This document shows, in pieces, positions 1 through 6,781 of a stretch of 59,502 nt of DNA. Location of the stretch: IMG/VR virus record IMGVR_UViG_3300043536_000280, positions 1-59,502 of that record. The stretch is one strand, 5' to 3'. The notes under the pieces were generated by a model. The model was given only the letters and a program-made list of their open reading frames with translations, had not been told where the DNA came from and made no database searches. This DNA comes from a virus. A program made the translations under genes and the position numbers. How positions within the stretch are numbered: position 1 is the stretch's first letter; each line of letters opens with the position of its first letter.

Positions 1-1
1 C

Positions 2-823
2 CCGGTGGGGAACGAGCCGCCCGCGGACTCTGTCCCCGCCAGCGAGCAGACGCCTCCACCTGGTCCACCCGTCACCCCGGGGTCGGAGGGCGAACCTTCC
101 ACCGAGGGCTCTGTCACCCCTCCGGCCCCTTCCCCATCGGTCGCCACGCCCGTAGATGAGGGCAAAGGCTCTACCCCCGGGGCCATGGAGGGGGCTCCGC
201 CACGGACACCGGAAGGTGCTGCCGCGGCGACCCCCTCCACCGAGCAGGCCATCGACGCGAAGGCGGCCGATCTGCGCGCCGGCCAGCCCAGCGATCCCCG
301 CGACAAGGAGGTGATGCCGAGCGGACAGGACACATTGGGGTCCCCCACCAGTGCAACGACGGCCCCGGCGGCAGAGGTGACGCCGACCGGGGCCGTCCTC
401 CCTTTCGAGCAGGCCGGTGGGTCGAAGGCGACGGCTGGGCGCGCATCTACCACGACGACGACACCGTCACCTACCTCTGCGGCCGCCCCCGCCGCCGGCG
501 CTCCTGACCCTTTCGCCGACGTGGACGCTGGACCCACTTCGGCCAGCTCCGCCACGACGCCGACCGCTGATCGGTTCACCGACATGCCCGCCGTGCAGGC
601 TGCCGGCGAGCTGATCGACGTGCTGCACACCCTTTGGGTCCACGTGAACCCGGACGCGCGGGTCATGGCGGAGAACATCGTGGGCAACCGCGGGTGGAAC
701 CGGGAGCTGGGGACCACCATCACCGGCTGGGTCCGTACCCAGAATCCGGACGACATCCGGGAGATGCTGCGCGAGGCCGTGCCCGCGCTGGCCGAGATCA
801 GAGCCAAGGAGACCCACCAATGA
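2..823 (+). CDS. hypothetical protein with Pro/Ser/Thr-rich N-terminal region (5'-partial)
   Basis: The frame is open to the window edge, so the real start probably lies outside; the first start codon inside is GTG at 5 (272 aa). Roughly the first 190 residues are low-complexity Pro/Ala/Ser/Thr/Gly sequence, as in a disordered linker. The last 80 or so residues look folded and helix-rich. The stop overlaps the ATG of the next gene (AATGA), so the two are translationally coupled. I recognise no family. A scaffold-like or single-strand-DNA-associated role would be a guess and is not claimed. Confidence 0.6.
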   Translation, partial: PVGNEPPADSVPASEQTPPPGPPVTPGSEGEPSTEGSVTPPAPSPSVATPVDEGKGSTPGAMEGAPPRTPEGAAAATPSTEQAIDAKAADLRAGQPSDPRDKEVMPSGQDTLGSPTSATTAPAAEVTPTGAVLPFEQAGGSKATAGRASTTTTTPSPTSAAAPAAGAPDPFADVDAGPTSASSATTPTADRFTDMPAVQAAGELIDVLHTLWVHVNPDARVMAENIVGNRGWNRELGTTITGWVRTQNPDDIREMLREAVPALAEIRAKETHQ

Positions 824-1140
824 GAGCACCCTTCGCCGCCGTCCTGACCGCCACCATGAGCGTCGCGCTGGCCGCCGCGGTCGCGGTGCCCACCGTGGCC
901 CACCAGGAGGCCGCCACGGCCCCCATGGGCGCCGCGTGGCACACTGCGCGGCCCACCCCGACGCCGTGCCCCACGCACACGCCACGGCCGACGCCGAGCC
1001 CATCCGCGACACCGAGTCCCACCCCGGTGCCGACGCCGACACCGACTGCCACTGCGACTGCGACCCCCACCGCGACGCCGACACCGACCCCGACGCCGCT
1101 GGGAGCCCCACCCGTGCCCGTGACCGGAGGGGATGGATGA
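820..1140 (+). CDS. small secreted protein with Pro-Thr repeat stalk
   Basis: A 106-residue product. Residues 1-28 form a signal peptide (basic start, long Ala/Val core, cleavage likely near VAHQ). From about residue 45 the chain is a PTPT/ATPT repeat, a typical extended stalk, ending in VPVTGGDG. That tail resembles the start of a sortase signal but lacks the membrane helix and basic end. The repeat is like the stalk of the surface protein at 19804-20856. Start chosen at the ATG overlapping the upstream stop. Likely exported; function unknown. Confidence 0.55.
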   Translation: MRAPFAAVLTATMSVALAAAVAVPTVAHQEAATAPMGAAWHTARPTPTPCPTHTPRPTPSPSATPSPTPVPTPTPTATATATPTATPTPTPTPLGAPPVPVTGGDG

Positions 1141-1150
1141 TCTGAGGCAG

Positions 1151-1215
1151 GCGCGTTGTGGCAAGGCATGGTTCGGTCAGGCGCGGCGGGGCGAGGTGGG
1201 GCCTGGCCGGCATGG
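1151..1215 (+). repeat. tandem array of degenerate 5-bp units (GYNNG)
   Basis: Thirteen consecutive five-base units keep the pattern G-Y-N-N-G (gcgcg, gcaag, gcatg, gttcg, gtcag, gcgcg, gcggg, gcgag, gtggg, gcctg and so on), with three imperfect units. A 5-base period cannot come from coding sequence. The array fills the only gap between the secreted protein and the gene at 1244, so it may be a protein-binding, curvature or RNA element. Confidence 0.5.
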
Positions 1216-1243
1216 GTAACGCGAATCAAGAATCGAGGGAAAA

Positions 1244-1702
1244 ATGACAGAGCAAGTAACACTCCCCGCTTTCGAGGGACGCAACGTGACTGAGGCAGCG
1301 GTTCGGGTCGTCCATGCTGGCGACGGTCTGAGTGCTGCATTGGAGGTGGACCCCCGCCCGCTGGGACTCAGCGACGAGGCCGCCTACGTGCTCATCGGCA
1401 CCGTGGTGGACGTGTCCCACCGGACCAAGGACGGCAAGGTCGTCCGGGTCCACACGGTCAAGACCAACGAGATCGCCGAGCTGCCGCTCGCGGATGCCCA
1501 GAAGATGATCGCCGACGCCCACGATAGGATCGAGCGGCTGCGTGACGAGCGGTCCGGGCAGCAGCGCATCGACGCCGAGGCCAAGGACCCGGGACCGCTG
1601 CACGTGGTCGATGGCGGTGGGGTGGTGGCGACGCTGGCGGACGCCGACCCCTTCGGGGCCGAGGACCCGTTCGGGGCTGGACCGGAGGAGCCCGATGCCT
1701 GA
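1244..1702 (+). CDS. hypothetical phage-type protein with acidic tail
   Basis: A 152-residue product with a mixed alpha/beta body (the AAYVLIGTVVDVSH and KVVRVHTVKTNEI stretches look like strands), a helical region near residues 85-110, and an acidic Gly/Pro/Asp-rich end (DPFGAEDPFGAGPEEPDA). The ATG follows a purine-rich stretch (gaatcgaggga). The acidic tip is reminiscent of tails that bind partner proteins, as on SSB proteins, but no OB-fold motif is visible. It overlaps the following zinc-ribbon gene by 8 bases. Function not assigned. Confidence 0.75.
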   Translation: MTEQVTLPAFEGRNVTEAAVRVVHAGDGLSAALEVDPRPLGLSDEAAYVLIGTVVDVSHRTKDGKVVRVHTVKTNEIAELPLADAQKMIADAHDRIERLRDERSGQQRIDAEAKDPGPLHVVDGGGVVATLADADPFGAEDPFGAGPEEPDA

Positions 1703-1961
1703 GGACCAGGTCGCCGGCATCCCGGTGACCGCCTGTCGGAGCTGTGGGGCTCGCATCCTGTTCGCCCGGCACTGGGCGACGCCGATCACCGGCAAGCTCA
1801 TGCCCATCGACGCGGAGCCGTCCCCAACCGGCCGGGTGCTGATCCACCCGGACCGGACCTATCAGATCGTCACGGTGGAGCGCGCTGCCGACCACGCCGG
1901 CGAGCTGCACGTCTCCCACTTCGCCACCTGCACCGACCCGATCCGCTGGAGGGTGAAGTGA
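1695..1961 (+). CDS. small zinc-ribbon-like protein
   Basis: An 88-residue product with CRSCGARILFARH near residues 14-26 and a later H-x3-C (HFATC) that could complete a zinc site. The MPIDAEPSPTGRVLI stretch resembles small zinc proteins of actinobacterial phages. Start is the ATG inside the end of the upstream gene. No enzymatic motif; nucleic-acid or protein binding is the usual role for such ribbons, here inferred only. Confidence 0.75.
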   Translation: MPEDQVAGIPVTACRSCGARILFARHWATPITGKLMPIDAEPSPTGRVLIHPDRTYQIVTVERAADHAGELHVSHFATCTDPIRWRVK

Positions 1962-2242
1962 TGCCCGAGCCCAGAACCGTCGCCTACATGGTGGCGTCCG
2001 CACTGCCGGTCGATGACATCGTGGAGTTCGTCGGCGAGAAGATGATCGTGTTCACCCGCCGGTACGCGCTCCTGGAGGGGCTGGTCATCGCCAGCGAGAG
2101 GCTCGACCGGGCAGGCGACTACCGAGACGCATGGCCGGCTTTCCACGCAGCCCTAGTTGCTCTGAGGGATTGGCAGGTGACCCCCAACCTGGAGTCAGCC
2201 CATGCTCCCGAGAACAGAGACTCGGAGGAGAGCCATGGCTGA
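1961..2242 (+). CDS. hypothetical small helical protein
   Basis: 93 residues, predicted mostly helical, no recognised family. The ATG shares a base with the upstream stop (TGATG) and follows GGAGGGTGA at good spacing, so it is preferred over a GTG three bases earlier. The C-terminus (NRDSEESHG) is encoded by a diverged copy of the left-arm junction element, and the frame ends 8 bases inside the next gene. Confidence 0.65.
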   Translation: MPEPRTVAYMVASALPVDDIVEFVGEKMIVFTRRYALLEGLVIASERLDRAGDYRDAWPAFHAALVALRDWQVTPNLESAHAPENRDSEESHG

Positions 2243-2507
2243 CGCCCTGACCCCGGAGCGCATGGCCTACATCAAGACGATGCTCGCGACCGTCGATCCA
2301 GAGTACCTCTGCCAGTCAGAACTCCTGAGGGAGGTGGAGCGGGAGAACGCAGCCCTATTCGCCGGTCGCGGGGATCACTTCCCCCTGCTGCTGCGGATCG
2401 ACGGGGTGTGGCGCGAGGGATACCCTGAGTGGATCGGTCCCGACACGAAGCCCGAGGACGTGATCTGGCGGCTTGCTCCGGTAAACAGAGACTTAGACCA
2501 TGGCTGA
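2235..2507 (+). CDS. hypothetical small protein
   Basis: 90 residues; the body contains LLLRIDGVWREGYPEW, a strand-turn-strand pattern, after an N-terminal helix. The ATG follows the junction element and the GGAGGAG Shine-Dalgarno site. It ends NRDLDHG, again a translated junction element, and overlaps the next gene by 8 bases. No family recognised. Confidence 0.6.
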   Translation: MADALTPERMAYIKTMLATVDPEYLCQSELLREVERENAALFAGRGDHFPLLLRIDGVWREGYPEWIGPDTKPEDVIWRLAPVNRDLDHG

Positions 2508-2967
2508 CGCGCCGCGTCTTGCCCCGACTGGCATCCGGTGGGTGGACACCGGAGAAGTCGAGTTCTATCTGGATGTCATCAGTGCGGCCGATGGTCACCG
2601 CGAGGAGACCCGGCTGGTGGTAGGCAGCAACCCTCGCATCGTGATCCAGAAGGCGCGGCGGTTCCTACGCGGCGCCAGCCTGGTCCTGGATCGCCTGGAG
2701 AGGGATGGATGGCGGACCGAGGAGTGGGATGACGACGGCCCGCTGGCGGGTCGGCGAGGTCCTGGGCTGATAGCAGAGATTCGACGGGAGCTAGCGATGT
2801 CTGAAACTACGCATAGGTACGTCTGCGAGAGTTGCGGGTGGGCCTGCGTCGCCCAGGATGACATGGAGTTTCCAGAGTGCGACAACTGCGGCGACCCGTT
2901 GGAGCGTGAGGACGAGCCGGAGCCGGTTCGTGCTAATAGCAGAGATTCCCATGAGCATCGAACGTGA
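2500..2967 (+). CDS. hypothetical protein with C-terminal zinc ribbon, possibly two genes fused
   Basis: 155 residues. The N-terminal part (1-95) is alpha/beta and unrecognised. Residues about 107-135 form a rubredoxin-like ribbon (YVCESCGWAC then CDNCGDPLE). Between them the frame runs through a copy of the junction element at 2772-2781 followed by ATG at 2797. At other junctions that pattern marks a new gene, so the ribbon may also be made as a separate 56-residue protein. The end reads NSRDSHEHRT, encoded by the next element copy. Confidence 0.65.
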   Translation: MADAPRLAPTGIRWVDTGEVEFYLDVISAADGHREETRLVVGSNPRIVIQKARRFLRGASLVLDRLERDGWRTEEWDDDGPLAGRRGPGLIAEIRRELAMSETTHRYVCESCGWACVAQDDMEFPECDNCGDPLEREDEPEPVRANSRDSHEHRT

Positions 2968-3200
2968 CGCGCGTCAAAGGGGAGATGCACTGGGACGCAC
3001 CGACCCTGACGCTTGACTACATCATCGAGGCCGGTTTCGATGAGAAGGAGATTTGCCTGGCCGTCGGCGGGGGGTTCGGGGTTTGGACGCTTACCCGCGC
3101 CCAGCGTCGTGCCTGTTTCGATGAGGTGGAGCGGCGGCTCAGGGCTCGGCTGAACACCCGCCCTGATAACGAGCCGCTCAGCAGAGATTCCCATGCGTAA
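2964..3200 (+). CDS. hypothetical small protein
   Basis: 78 residues starting at GTG overlapping the upstream TGA (GTGA). The ATG supplied by the junction element at 2951 opens only a 21-codon frame, so GTG 2964 or ATG 2985 is the more likely start. The sequence IIEAGFDEKEICLAVGGGFGVWTL followed by a basic helix looks like a small folded domain. It ends PLSRDSHA, the standard tail encoded by the element. Confidence 0.55.
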   Translation: MTRVKGEMHWDAPTLTLDYIIEAGFDEKEICLAVGGGFGVWTLTRAQRRACFDEVERRLRARLNTRPDNEPLSRDSHA

Positions 3201-3354
3201 GCCGTGCCCGATGTGCGGGTGGACCCCGCCACCCGAGTCACCGTCCGACCGGCTAGAGCGGCTCCTGCGCCTATTCCCACCGAAGGGCTACAACCTGCGG
3301 TCCCCGTGGGACAAGCGACCGCTGCCACCCAAGAGCAGAGATTCCCATGCGTAA
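3193..3354 (+). CDS. small Cys-containing protein of the junction-element series
   Basis: 53 residues starting at the ATG of the junction element. It begins MRKPCPMCGW, half of a zinc site, is basic in the middle, and ends KSRDSHA from the next element copy. Start, length and end repeat the architecture of its neighbours, which supports it as a real gene. Function unknown. Confidence 0.55.
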   Translation: MRKPCPMCGWTPPPESPSDRLERLLRLFPPKGYNLRSPWDKRPLPPKSRDSHA

Positions 3355-3508
3355 GACCATCGACAAGGACCCCCGCTGCGCCGTCTGCCGCTGCCTGCTG
3401 ACCCGGTGGAACCGCCCGTCCGTCCCCACCTCCCAACTCTGCTGGGGGTGTGACCAGCTATTCGGCAGCGGCCAACTCCACAGAGATTCCCAGACCCATG
3501 CAGGATGA
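3347..3508 (+). CDS. small zinc-ribbon-like protein
   Basis: 53 residues starting at the element ATG. CAVCRC near residue 11 and CWGC near residue 32 give two Cys pairs, the usual pattern of a small zinc ribbon. It starts MRKTIDKD, like its left neighbour (MRKPC), so the two may be distant duplicates. The end (HRDSQTHAG) is the translated element and overlaps the methyltransferase start. Confidence 0.6.
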   Translation: MRKTIDKDPRCAVCRCLLTRWNRPSVPTSQLCWGCDQLFGSGQLHRDSQTHAG

Positions 3509-4427
3509 CCTCACCTATGTCTCTTTCTTCTCCGGGATCGGCGGGATCGACCTCGGGCTGGACCGCGCCGGCTGGACGTGCCGCGCCCAGGTGGAGATCG
3601 ACCCCTACTGCCGCCGGGTGCTGGAGAAGCACTGGCCCGACGTTCCCCGCTTTGGCGACATCAAGGAGCTGACCGGCCATGAGCTGCCCCGAACCACCCT
3701 CGTCGCTGGAGGATTCCCCTGCCAGCCCGTCAGCCTGGCTGGACAGCGACGAGGAGCCGCCGACAGCCGATGGCTCTGGCCCGAGTTCGCACGGCTCCTT
3801 GGCGTTCTACGACCCCGCCTCGCGCTCCTGGAGAACGTCCCAGGGCTCCTTGCTGGACCTGGAATGGCCGAGGTTCTTGGGGACCTGGCCGCGCTCGGGT
3901 ACGATGCGGAATGGGACTGTATCCCCGCGGCCGCCTTCGGTGCCCCGCATCTCCGTTACCGGGTCTTCATTGTGGCCTACACCCGTGGGGCAAGACGACG
4001 GGAAGACGCCCGAGGCCCATCTGGCGATGAAGGCGGAGCGTGGCCTCTGGCCGACGCCGACGGCGAGCGACGCCAGCCAGGTGCGTATGACCGCGAGCGG
4101 GCGGCACGGGTCGCTCCAGGAAACGATGATGGCGAGGCGAGGCCTGTGGCCAACCCCGAAGACGCCGACGGGTGGCGGACAGATGGCTCGAACGACGCCA
4201 GGCGGGGGCATCCGCAAGCTAGAGGACGCCGTGTCCCAGGAGATTGGGCGGAATACTGGCGCGTTGAACCCGACGTGGGTCGAGTGGCTCATGGGGTTCC
4301 CTCTCGGTTGGACCGACTGCGCTGCCTCGGGAACGCCGTCGTCCCCCAGGTCGCGGAATGGGTCGGGCGGCAGATGATCGCCGCCGCTGATAACCCACCG
4401 GGTAGCAGAGATTCCCATGAGCACTGA
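3498..4427 (+). CDS. dcm: DNA (cytosine-5) methyltransferase
   Basis: A 309-residue C5-MTase, which methylates cytosine in DNA using SAM. Visible motifs: FSGIGGIDLGLDRAG (motif I, residues 10-25), GGFPCQP (motif IV, catalytic Cys75), ENVPGLL (motif VI, 112-118), and a C-terminal motif IX/X region (RLDRLRCLGNAVVPQVAEWVG). Residues about 170-255 are a hydrophilic Asp/Arg/Gly-rich stretch instead of a typical target-recognition domain, exactly where a second frame overlaps. The start is ATG 3498 after the element; the product ends PGSRDSHEH. Likely self-protection against host restriction. Confidence 0.93.
   Translation: MQDDLTYVSFFSGIGGIDLGLDRAGWTCRAQVEIDPYCRRVLEKHWPDVPRFGDIKELTGHELPRTTLVAGGFPCQPVSLAGQRRGAADSRWLWPEFARLLGVLRPRLALLENVPGLLAGPGMAEVLGDLAALGYDAEWDCIPAAAFGAPHLRYRVFIVAYTRGARRREDARGPSGDEGGAWPLADADGERRQPGAYDRERAARVAPGNDDGEARPVANPEDADGWRTDGSNDARRGHPQARGRRVPGDWAEYWRVEPDVGRVAHGVPSRLDRLRCLGNAVVPQVAEWVGRQMIAAADNPPGSRDSHEH
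3679..4377 (+). CDS. overprinted frame inside the methyltransferase gene (WPTP-repeat protein)
   Basis: A 232-residue frame lies wholly within the methyltransferase gene in the +1 frame. It is not random: it has DPASRSWRTSQ, WPRSGTMRNG, three spaced repeats of LWPTP, and ends ALNPTWVEWLMGFPLGWT. From memory, proteins with these blocks occur in other phages near cytosine methylases; I could not check this. LWPTP arises where the methylase frame reads VANPED or PLADADG, so both readings share the same bases. It could be a true overlapping gene or a by-product of the methylase codons. Confidence 0.45.
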   Translation: MSCPEPPSSLEDSPASPSAWLDSDEEPPTADGSGPSSHGSLAFYDPASRSWRTSQGSLLDLEWPRFLGTWPRSGTMRNGTVSPRPPSVPRISVTGSSLWPTPVGQDDGKTPEAHLAMKAERGLWPTPTASDASQVRMTASGRHGSLQETMMARRGLWPTPKTPTGGGQMARTTPGGGIRKLEDAVSQEIGRNTGALNPTWVEWLMGFPLGWTDCAASGTPSSPRSRNGSGGR

Positions 4428-4430
4428 CGC

Positions 4431-4622
4431 ATGACCCTGATGTGCGCCTGCGCGGACAAGGACGCCAACTGGCGCGGCCACGGCCTCAATGCCTCCTACG
4501 TCTGCACCTGCCAGGGGCGGACGGTGTCGCGGCTCGGGCTGCATTGGGCGCCCCTGACACCGCCCCCACCCGAGGGATATGTGGATCGCCTCTACATCGT
4601 GAGCAGAGATCCCCATGCCTAA
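4431..4622 (+). CDS. small Cys-containing protein
   Basis: 63 residues with CACADKD near the start and CTC near residue 25, a possible metal site, followed by a Pro-rich segment. The element ATG at 4417 opens only five codons, so the real start is probably ATG 4431, just after the methyltransferase stop. It ends VSRDPHA, the element-encoded tail, and overlaps the next gene by 8 bases. Confidence 0.55.
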   Translation: MTLMCACADKDANWRGHGLNASYVCTCQGRTVSRLGLHWAPLTPPPPEGYVDRLYIVSRDPHA

Positions 4623-4905
4623 CCTCAGACTGCCCGACCTCTTGCGGCGCGCAGCTGATCGCATAGAGGGCGACCCCCAAGCCACCTTCCTCGCTGCCTT
4701 CAATCCTCCAGTAGGGGAGCCCGTTGATTTGCCCCTCTTTGTACGGACGGTGAAAACGGTGGCGAAGTTGATGGGCGGGCTCCCCGTGGATGTGCCGCTG
4801 GGATCATCCCCGGCTGTAGTGGCCGCACTGAGAAGGCAAGCTGAGCGTGAGCCTCACCTGAGCAGAGATTCAGCGGACCAACCGAGGGATGTCACACATG
4901 ACTGA
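4615..4905 (+). CDS. hypothetical small protein
   Basis: 96 residues starting at the element ATG (MPNLRLPDLLRRAADRIEGD). The first 50 residues look helical and amphipathic; the C-terminal end carries HLSRDSADQPRDVTHD from the next, degenerate element copy. No family recognised. Confidence 0.6.
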   Translation: MPNLRLPDLLRRAADRIEGDPQATFLAAFNPPVGEPVDLPLFVRTVKTVAKLMGGLPVDVPLGSSPAVVAALRRQAEREPHLSRDSADQPRDVTHD

Positions 4906-5557
4906 GACGCCGAGCGCCGACGAAATCGTGGCCTATGAGACGCTCCAGTGGGCCTTCGGCGGTCTGGTCGATGGCCGGCCGCTCCACGAGGTCTGCCTCG
5001 TCGGGGCGACCCACCACGGGACGCCGGGGCCGACGCTATGCGGCAAGGATCGGTTCGCCAAGGGCGGGCCCGGGTGGTCACTCGGCGGTGGTTGCACCGA
5101 CCCTGACGCACTGTGCTGCCCCGGCTGCCTCGCCGCCTGCCTGGCGGATCAGAAGCCCGTGGAGGGCATCTTCCACGCCCTCTACGCAGCGGCGGGTGCC
5201 CCCACCCACCACTCGCACTCGGCCGATAACCCGGCACGCAACAGGAGATTCTCGGGAAGGGCGGTGACGAATCCTGCCAACCCCGGAGCGGTTGCCGAGA
5301 TCACCATGCTCCAGCGCCAGGTGCACGACCTCGTGGCCCAACGGGATGAGCTGATCCGCCTCGCCGCCCGTCGGCGGTCGCTCCTTGAGGCGTGGGAACC
5401 CCGCGTCACCTGTCCCCAGTGCGGGGAACGGTACAGCGCGACGGCCTGCGGCCCAACCCATGCCCTCGTGCATGACGCTGTGACCTCGCGCCCCGATGAG
5501 CTGATCGCTGCGATGGGCAAGGGCGGTAGGGAGGCTCGGGAACGGCCGAATGGGTGA
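4889..5557 (+). CDS. hypothetical protein with two Cys-rich segments, possibly a fusion
   Basis: 222 residues; ATG 4889 and ATG 4898 are both possible. Residues 35-75 contain several Cys and His (LCGKDRF, ALCCPGCLAAC) typical of a zinc module seen in actinophage proteins. A diverged junction element at 5240 is crossed in frame. After it, GTG 5263 would give a separate 97-residue protein with a coiled coil (LQRQVHDLVAQRDELIRLAARRR) and a CPQCGERY knuckle. Either a fused gene or two overlapping products. Confidence 0.65.
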   Translation: MSHMTETPSADEIVAYETLQWAFGGLVDGRPLHEVCLVGATHHGTPGPTLCGKDRFAKGGPGWSLGGGCTDPDALCCPGCLAACLADQKPVEGIFHALYAAAGAPTHHSHSADNPARNRRFSGRAVTNPANPGAVAEITMLQRQVHDLVAQRDELIRLAARRRSLLEAWEPRVTCPQCGERYSATACGPTHALVHDAVTSRPDELIAAMGKGGREARERPNG

Positions 5558-5924
5558 ACTCCGCGAGCGCTACTTCCCACTCAGAGAGATCATGGAGGCG
5601 TGCCGCTTCGCGGCTGACGGGGGCGTCGCCATCCACGAGAACCTTGACTACAGCGGGACCGTGATCGGCGGGAAAGCCAGGCGCGGGCCGTTCCTGCACG
5701 TCATGGCTGAGCTACCCGTGCTCCGCGACTGGGGCGAGCGGGAGGGGATGAGGGCGTCGTGGATCCAGGAGGCTCACGGTTGGTTCCCGCCTCACTTCGA
5801 TGCCTTCGGATCACGGGCAACACGCATCCTGGCGCGGCTTGGGCACCCTGAGCGGCCAGAGAGCGCGGCGGCCGCTGCGCGCGACCTCTTCAATGACGCG
5901 ACGAGCGGTCCTGACGACGACTGA
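5550..5924 (+). CDS. hypothetical protein
   Basis: 124 residues, start ATG overlapping the upstream stop. The first 40 residues are helix then strand (MEACRFAADGGVAIHENLDY); the rest includes FPPHFDAFGSRATRILARLGHPE and an acidic end. It has no Cys motif and no junction element, so the element-linked series ends just upstream. No family recognised. Confidence 0.6.
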   Translation: MGELRERYFPLREIMEACRFAADGGVAIHENLDYSGTVIGGKARRGPFLHVMAELPVLRDWGEREGMRASWIQEAHGWFPPHFDAFGSRATRILARLGHPERPESAAAAARDLFNDATSGPDDD

Positions 5925-5936
5925 TGGCGGCCACGG

Positions 5937-6143
5937 ATGAGTCCCATCTGTTTCTGCTCCGCCGGGTGCGCCACCTCTGAGGGTGCCCGCGAGCACGACT
6001 TGCCGTGGCACGGGCTGCCGCCCTGCCCCTGCTGGTGCCACTGGGCGCCGACCCCCTCCGGTCGGCGCCACCCCGCGATACTCAGGCAGGCGGCAGGGGG
6101 CGAGGAGCGGGTCCCCGCCCCCTCCACCGAGGTCAAGCGGTAA
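5937..6143 (+). CDS. Cys-rich small protein
   Basis: 68 residues starting MSPICFCSAGCATSEG and continuing with PCPCWCHW; seven Cys and several His suggest a compact metal-binding knuckle. The C-terminal third is hydrophilic and probably disordered. Last gene of the left plus-strand block; it converges on a minus-strand gene 12 bases away. Confidence 0.5.
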   Translation: MSPICFCSAGCATSEGAREHDLPWHGLPPCPCWCHWAPTPSGRRHPAILRQAAGGEERVPAPSTEVKR

Positions 6144-6154
6144 CCGGAGGCCGG

Positions 6155-6328
6155 TTACTTGCGCTTGAACTGGCCGAGGCGGTTGCGCGGCTGACGCGCC
6201 CGGCTCCGGCCCTTCTTGTGGCTCTTGTGCCCCTTCTTGCCCATGTGCTTATGGGGGTGGGAGTGGGTGTACACGGCGACCTCCGACGACGCCCCGTCCC
6301 GCAAGCGCTGCCCCCCGCACCGTACCAC
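6155..6328 (-). CDS. small basic His-rich protein
   Basis: 57 residues from a GTG start. The centre reads VYTHSHPHKHMGKKGHKSHK, a dense H-x-H-x-H run followed by Lys/Arg, and the end is NRLGQFKRK. The histidine pattern is like the C-terminal tails of the genes at 30.3-36.3 kb, and the end resembles the RDGRFSKRRR and RDRMGRFG tails there. Probably binds nucleic acid or metal. Weak start evidence; a longer N-terminus is possible. Confidence 0.45.
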   Translation of the reverse strand: MVRCGGQRLRDGASSEVAVYTHSHPHKHMGKKGHKSHKKGRSRARQPRNRLGQFKRK

Positions 6329-6369
6329 GCCCCGGCCGCCCCGGGGAGCATCGACGGTGCGGTGTCCGG

Positions 6370-6780
6370 TTAAGGGTGGAGCCCTGAGAACGCCCCCACC
6401 AGCCCCCCCACCGCTCCCGCCACCACCGCGATGAGGAGCGGCACCCAGAGCTGCCAGGTGAGCCGCCGCCGCCGGCTGGGGCCTGCCTGCTGGAGCTCGC
6501 CGACGGTGGTGACCAGGCCATGCACCTCGTCGCGGATGTCGCCCAGGATGCCCTTGAGGCCGATGGTCGGGTCGCCGAGGAGGTCACGGCGGAGGGTCTC
6601 CTGGTCCAGCCGCACCATGCCCACGGCCCCGTTCAGGTCGTGCGCGCGCTCAAAGTGGCACTGACTGTCCGCCTCCAGCAACTCCATGCGGTAGGCGAGG
6701 TCGGACTCGCGCGGGCGCTTGGGGCGGCGGTGGGGTCGTGGCGTCAGCGGGATCGCGACCGGCAGGCCCTCGCGGAGCAC
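6370..6780 (-). CDS. membrane-anchored helical protein
   Basis: 136 residues from GTG. Residues about 20-100 are charged and helical (probable coiled coil with LLEADSQCHFERAHDL and LKGILGDIRDEVHGL). Residues 105-133 are a basic stop-transfer patch (SRRRR) and one membrane helix (LWVPLLIAVVAGAVGGLVG). The topology suggests a C-terminal tail anchor. The N-terminus contains IPLTPR, similar to but not the same as the PLTPS motif of other membrane proteins here. Confidence 0.65.
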   Translation of the reverse strand: MLREGLPVAIPLTPRPHRRPKRPRESDLAYRMELLEADSQCHFERAHDLNGAVGMVRLDQETLRRDLLGDPTIGLKGILGDIRDEVHGLVTTVGELQQAGPSRRRRLTWQLWVPLLIAVVAGAVGGLVGAFSGLHP

Positions 6781-6781
6781 T

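Larger units (their letters stand above)
2213..5250 (+). repeat. dispersed junction element AGCAGAGATTCCCATG (11 copies)
   Basis: Copies begin at 2213, 2484, 2772, 2938, 3180, 3334, 3479, 4404, 4602, 4861 and 5240. The best five are nearly identical and end in an ATG. Each lies across a gene boundary: read in the upstream frame it encodes the C-terminal SRDSH, and downstream it supplies the purine-rich leader and often the start codon. The DNA is conserved more strictly than peptide coding needs, so it likely acts as DNA or RNA. It resembles the start-associated sequences of cluster K mycobacteriophages in concept, not in sequence. Confidence 0.85.
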
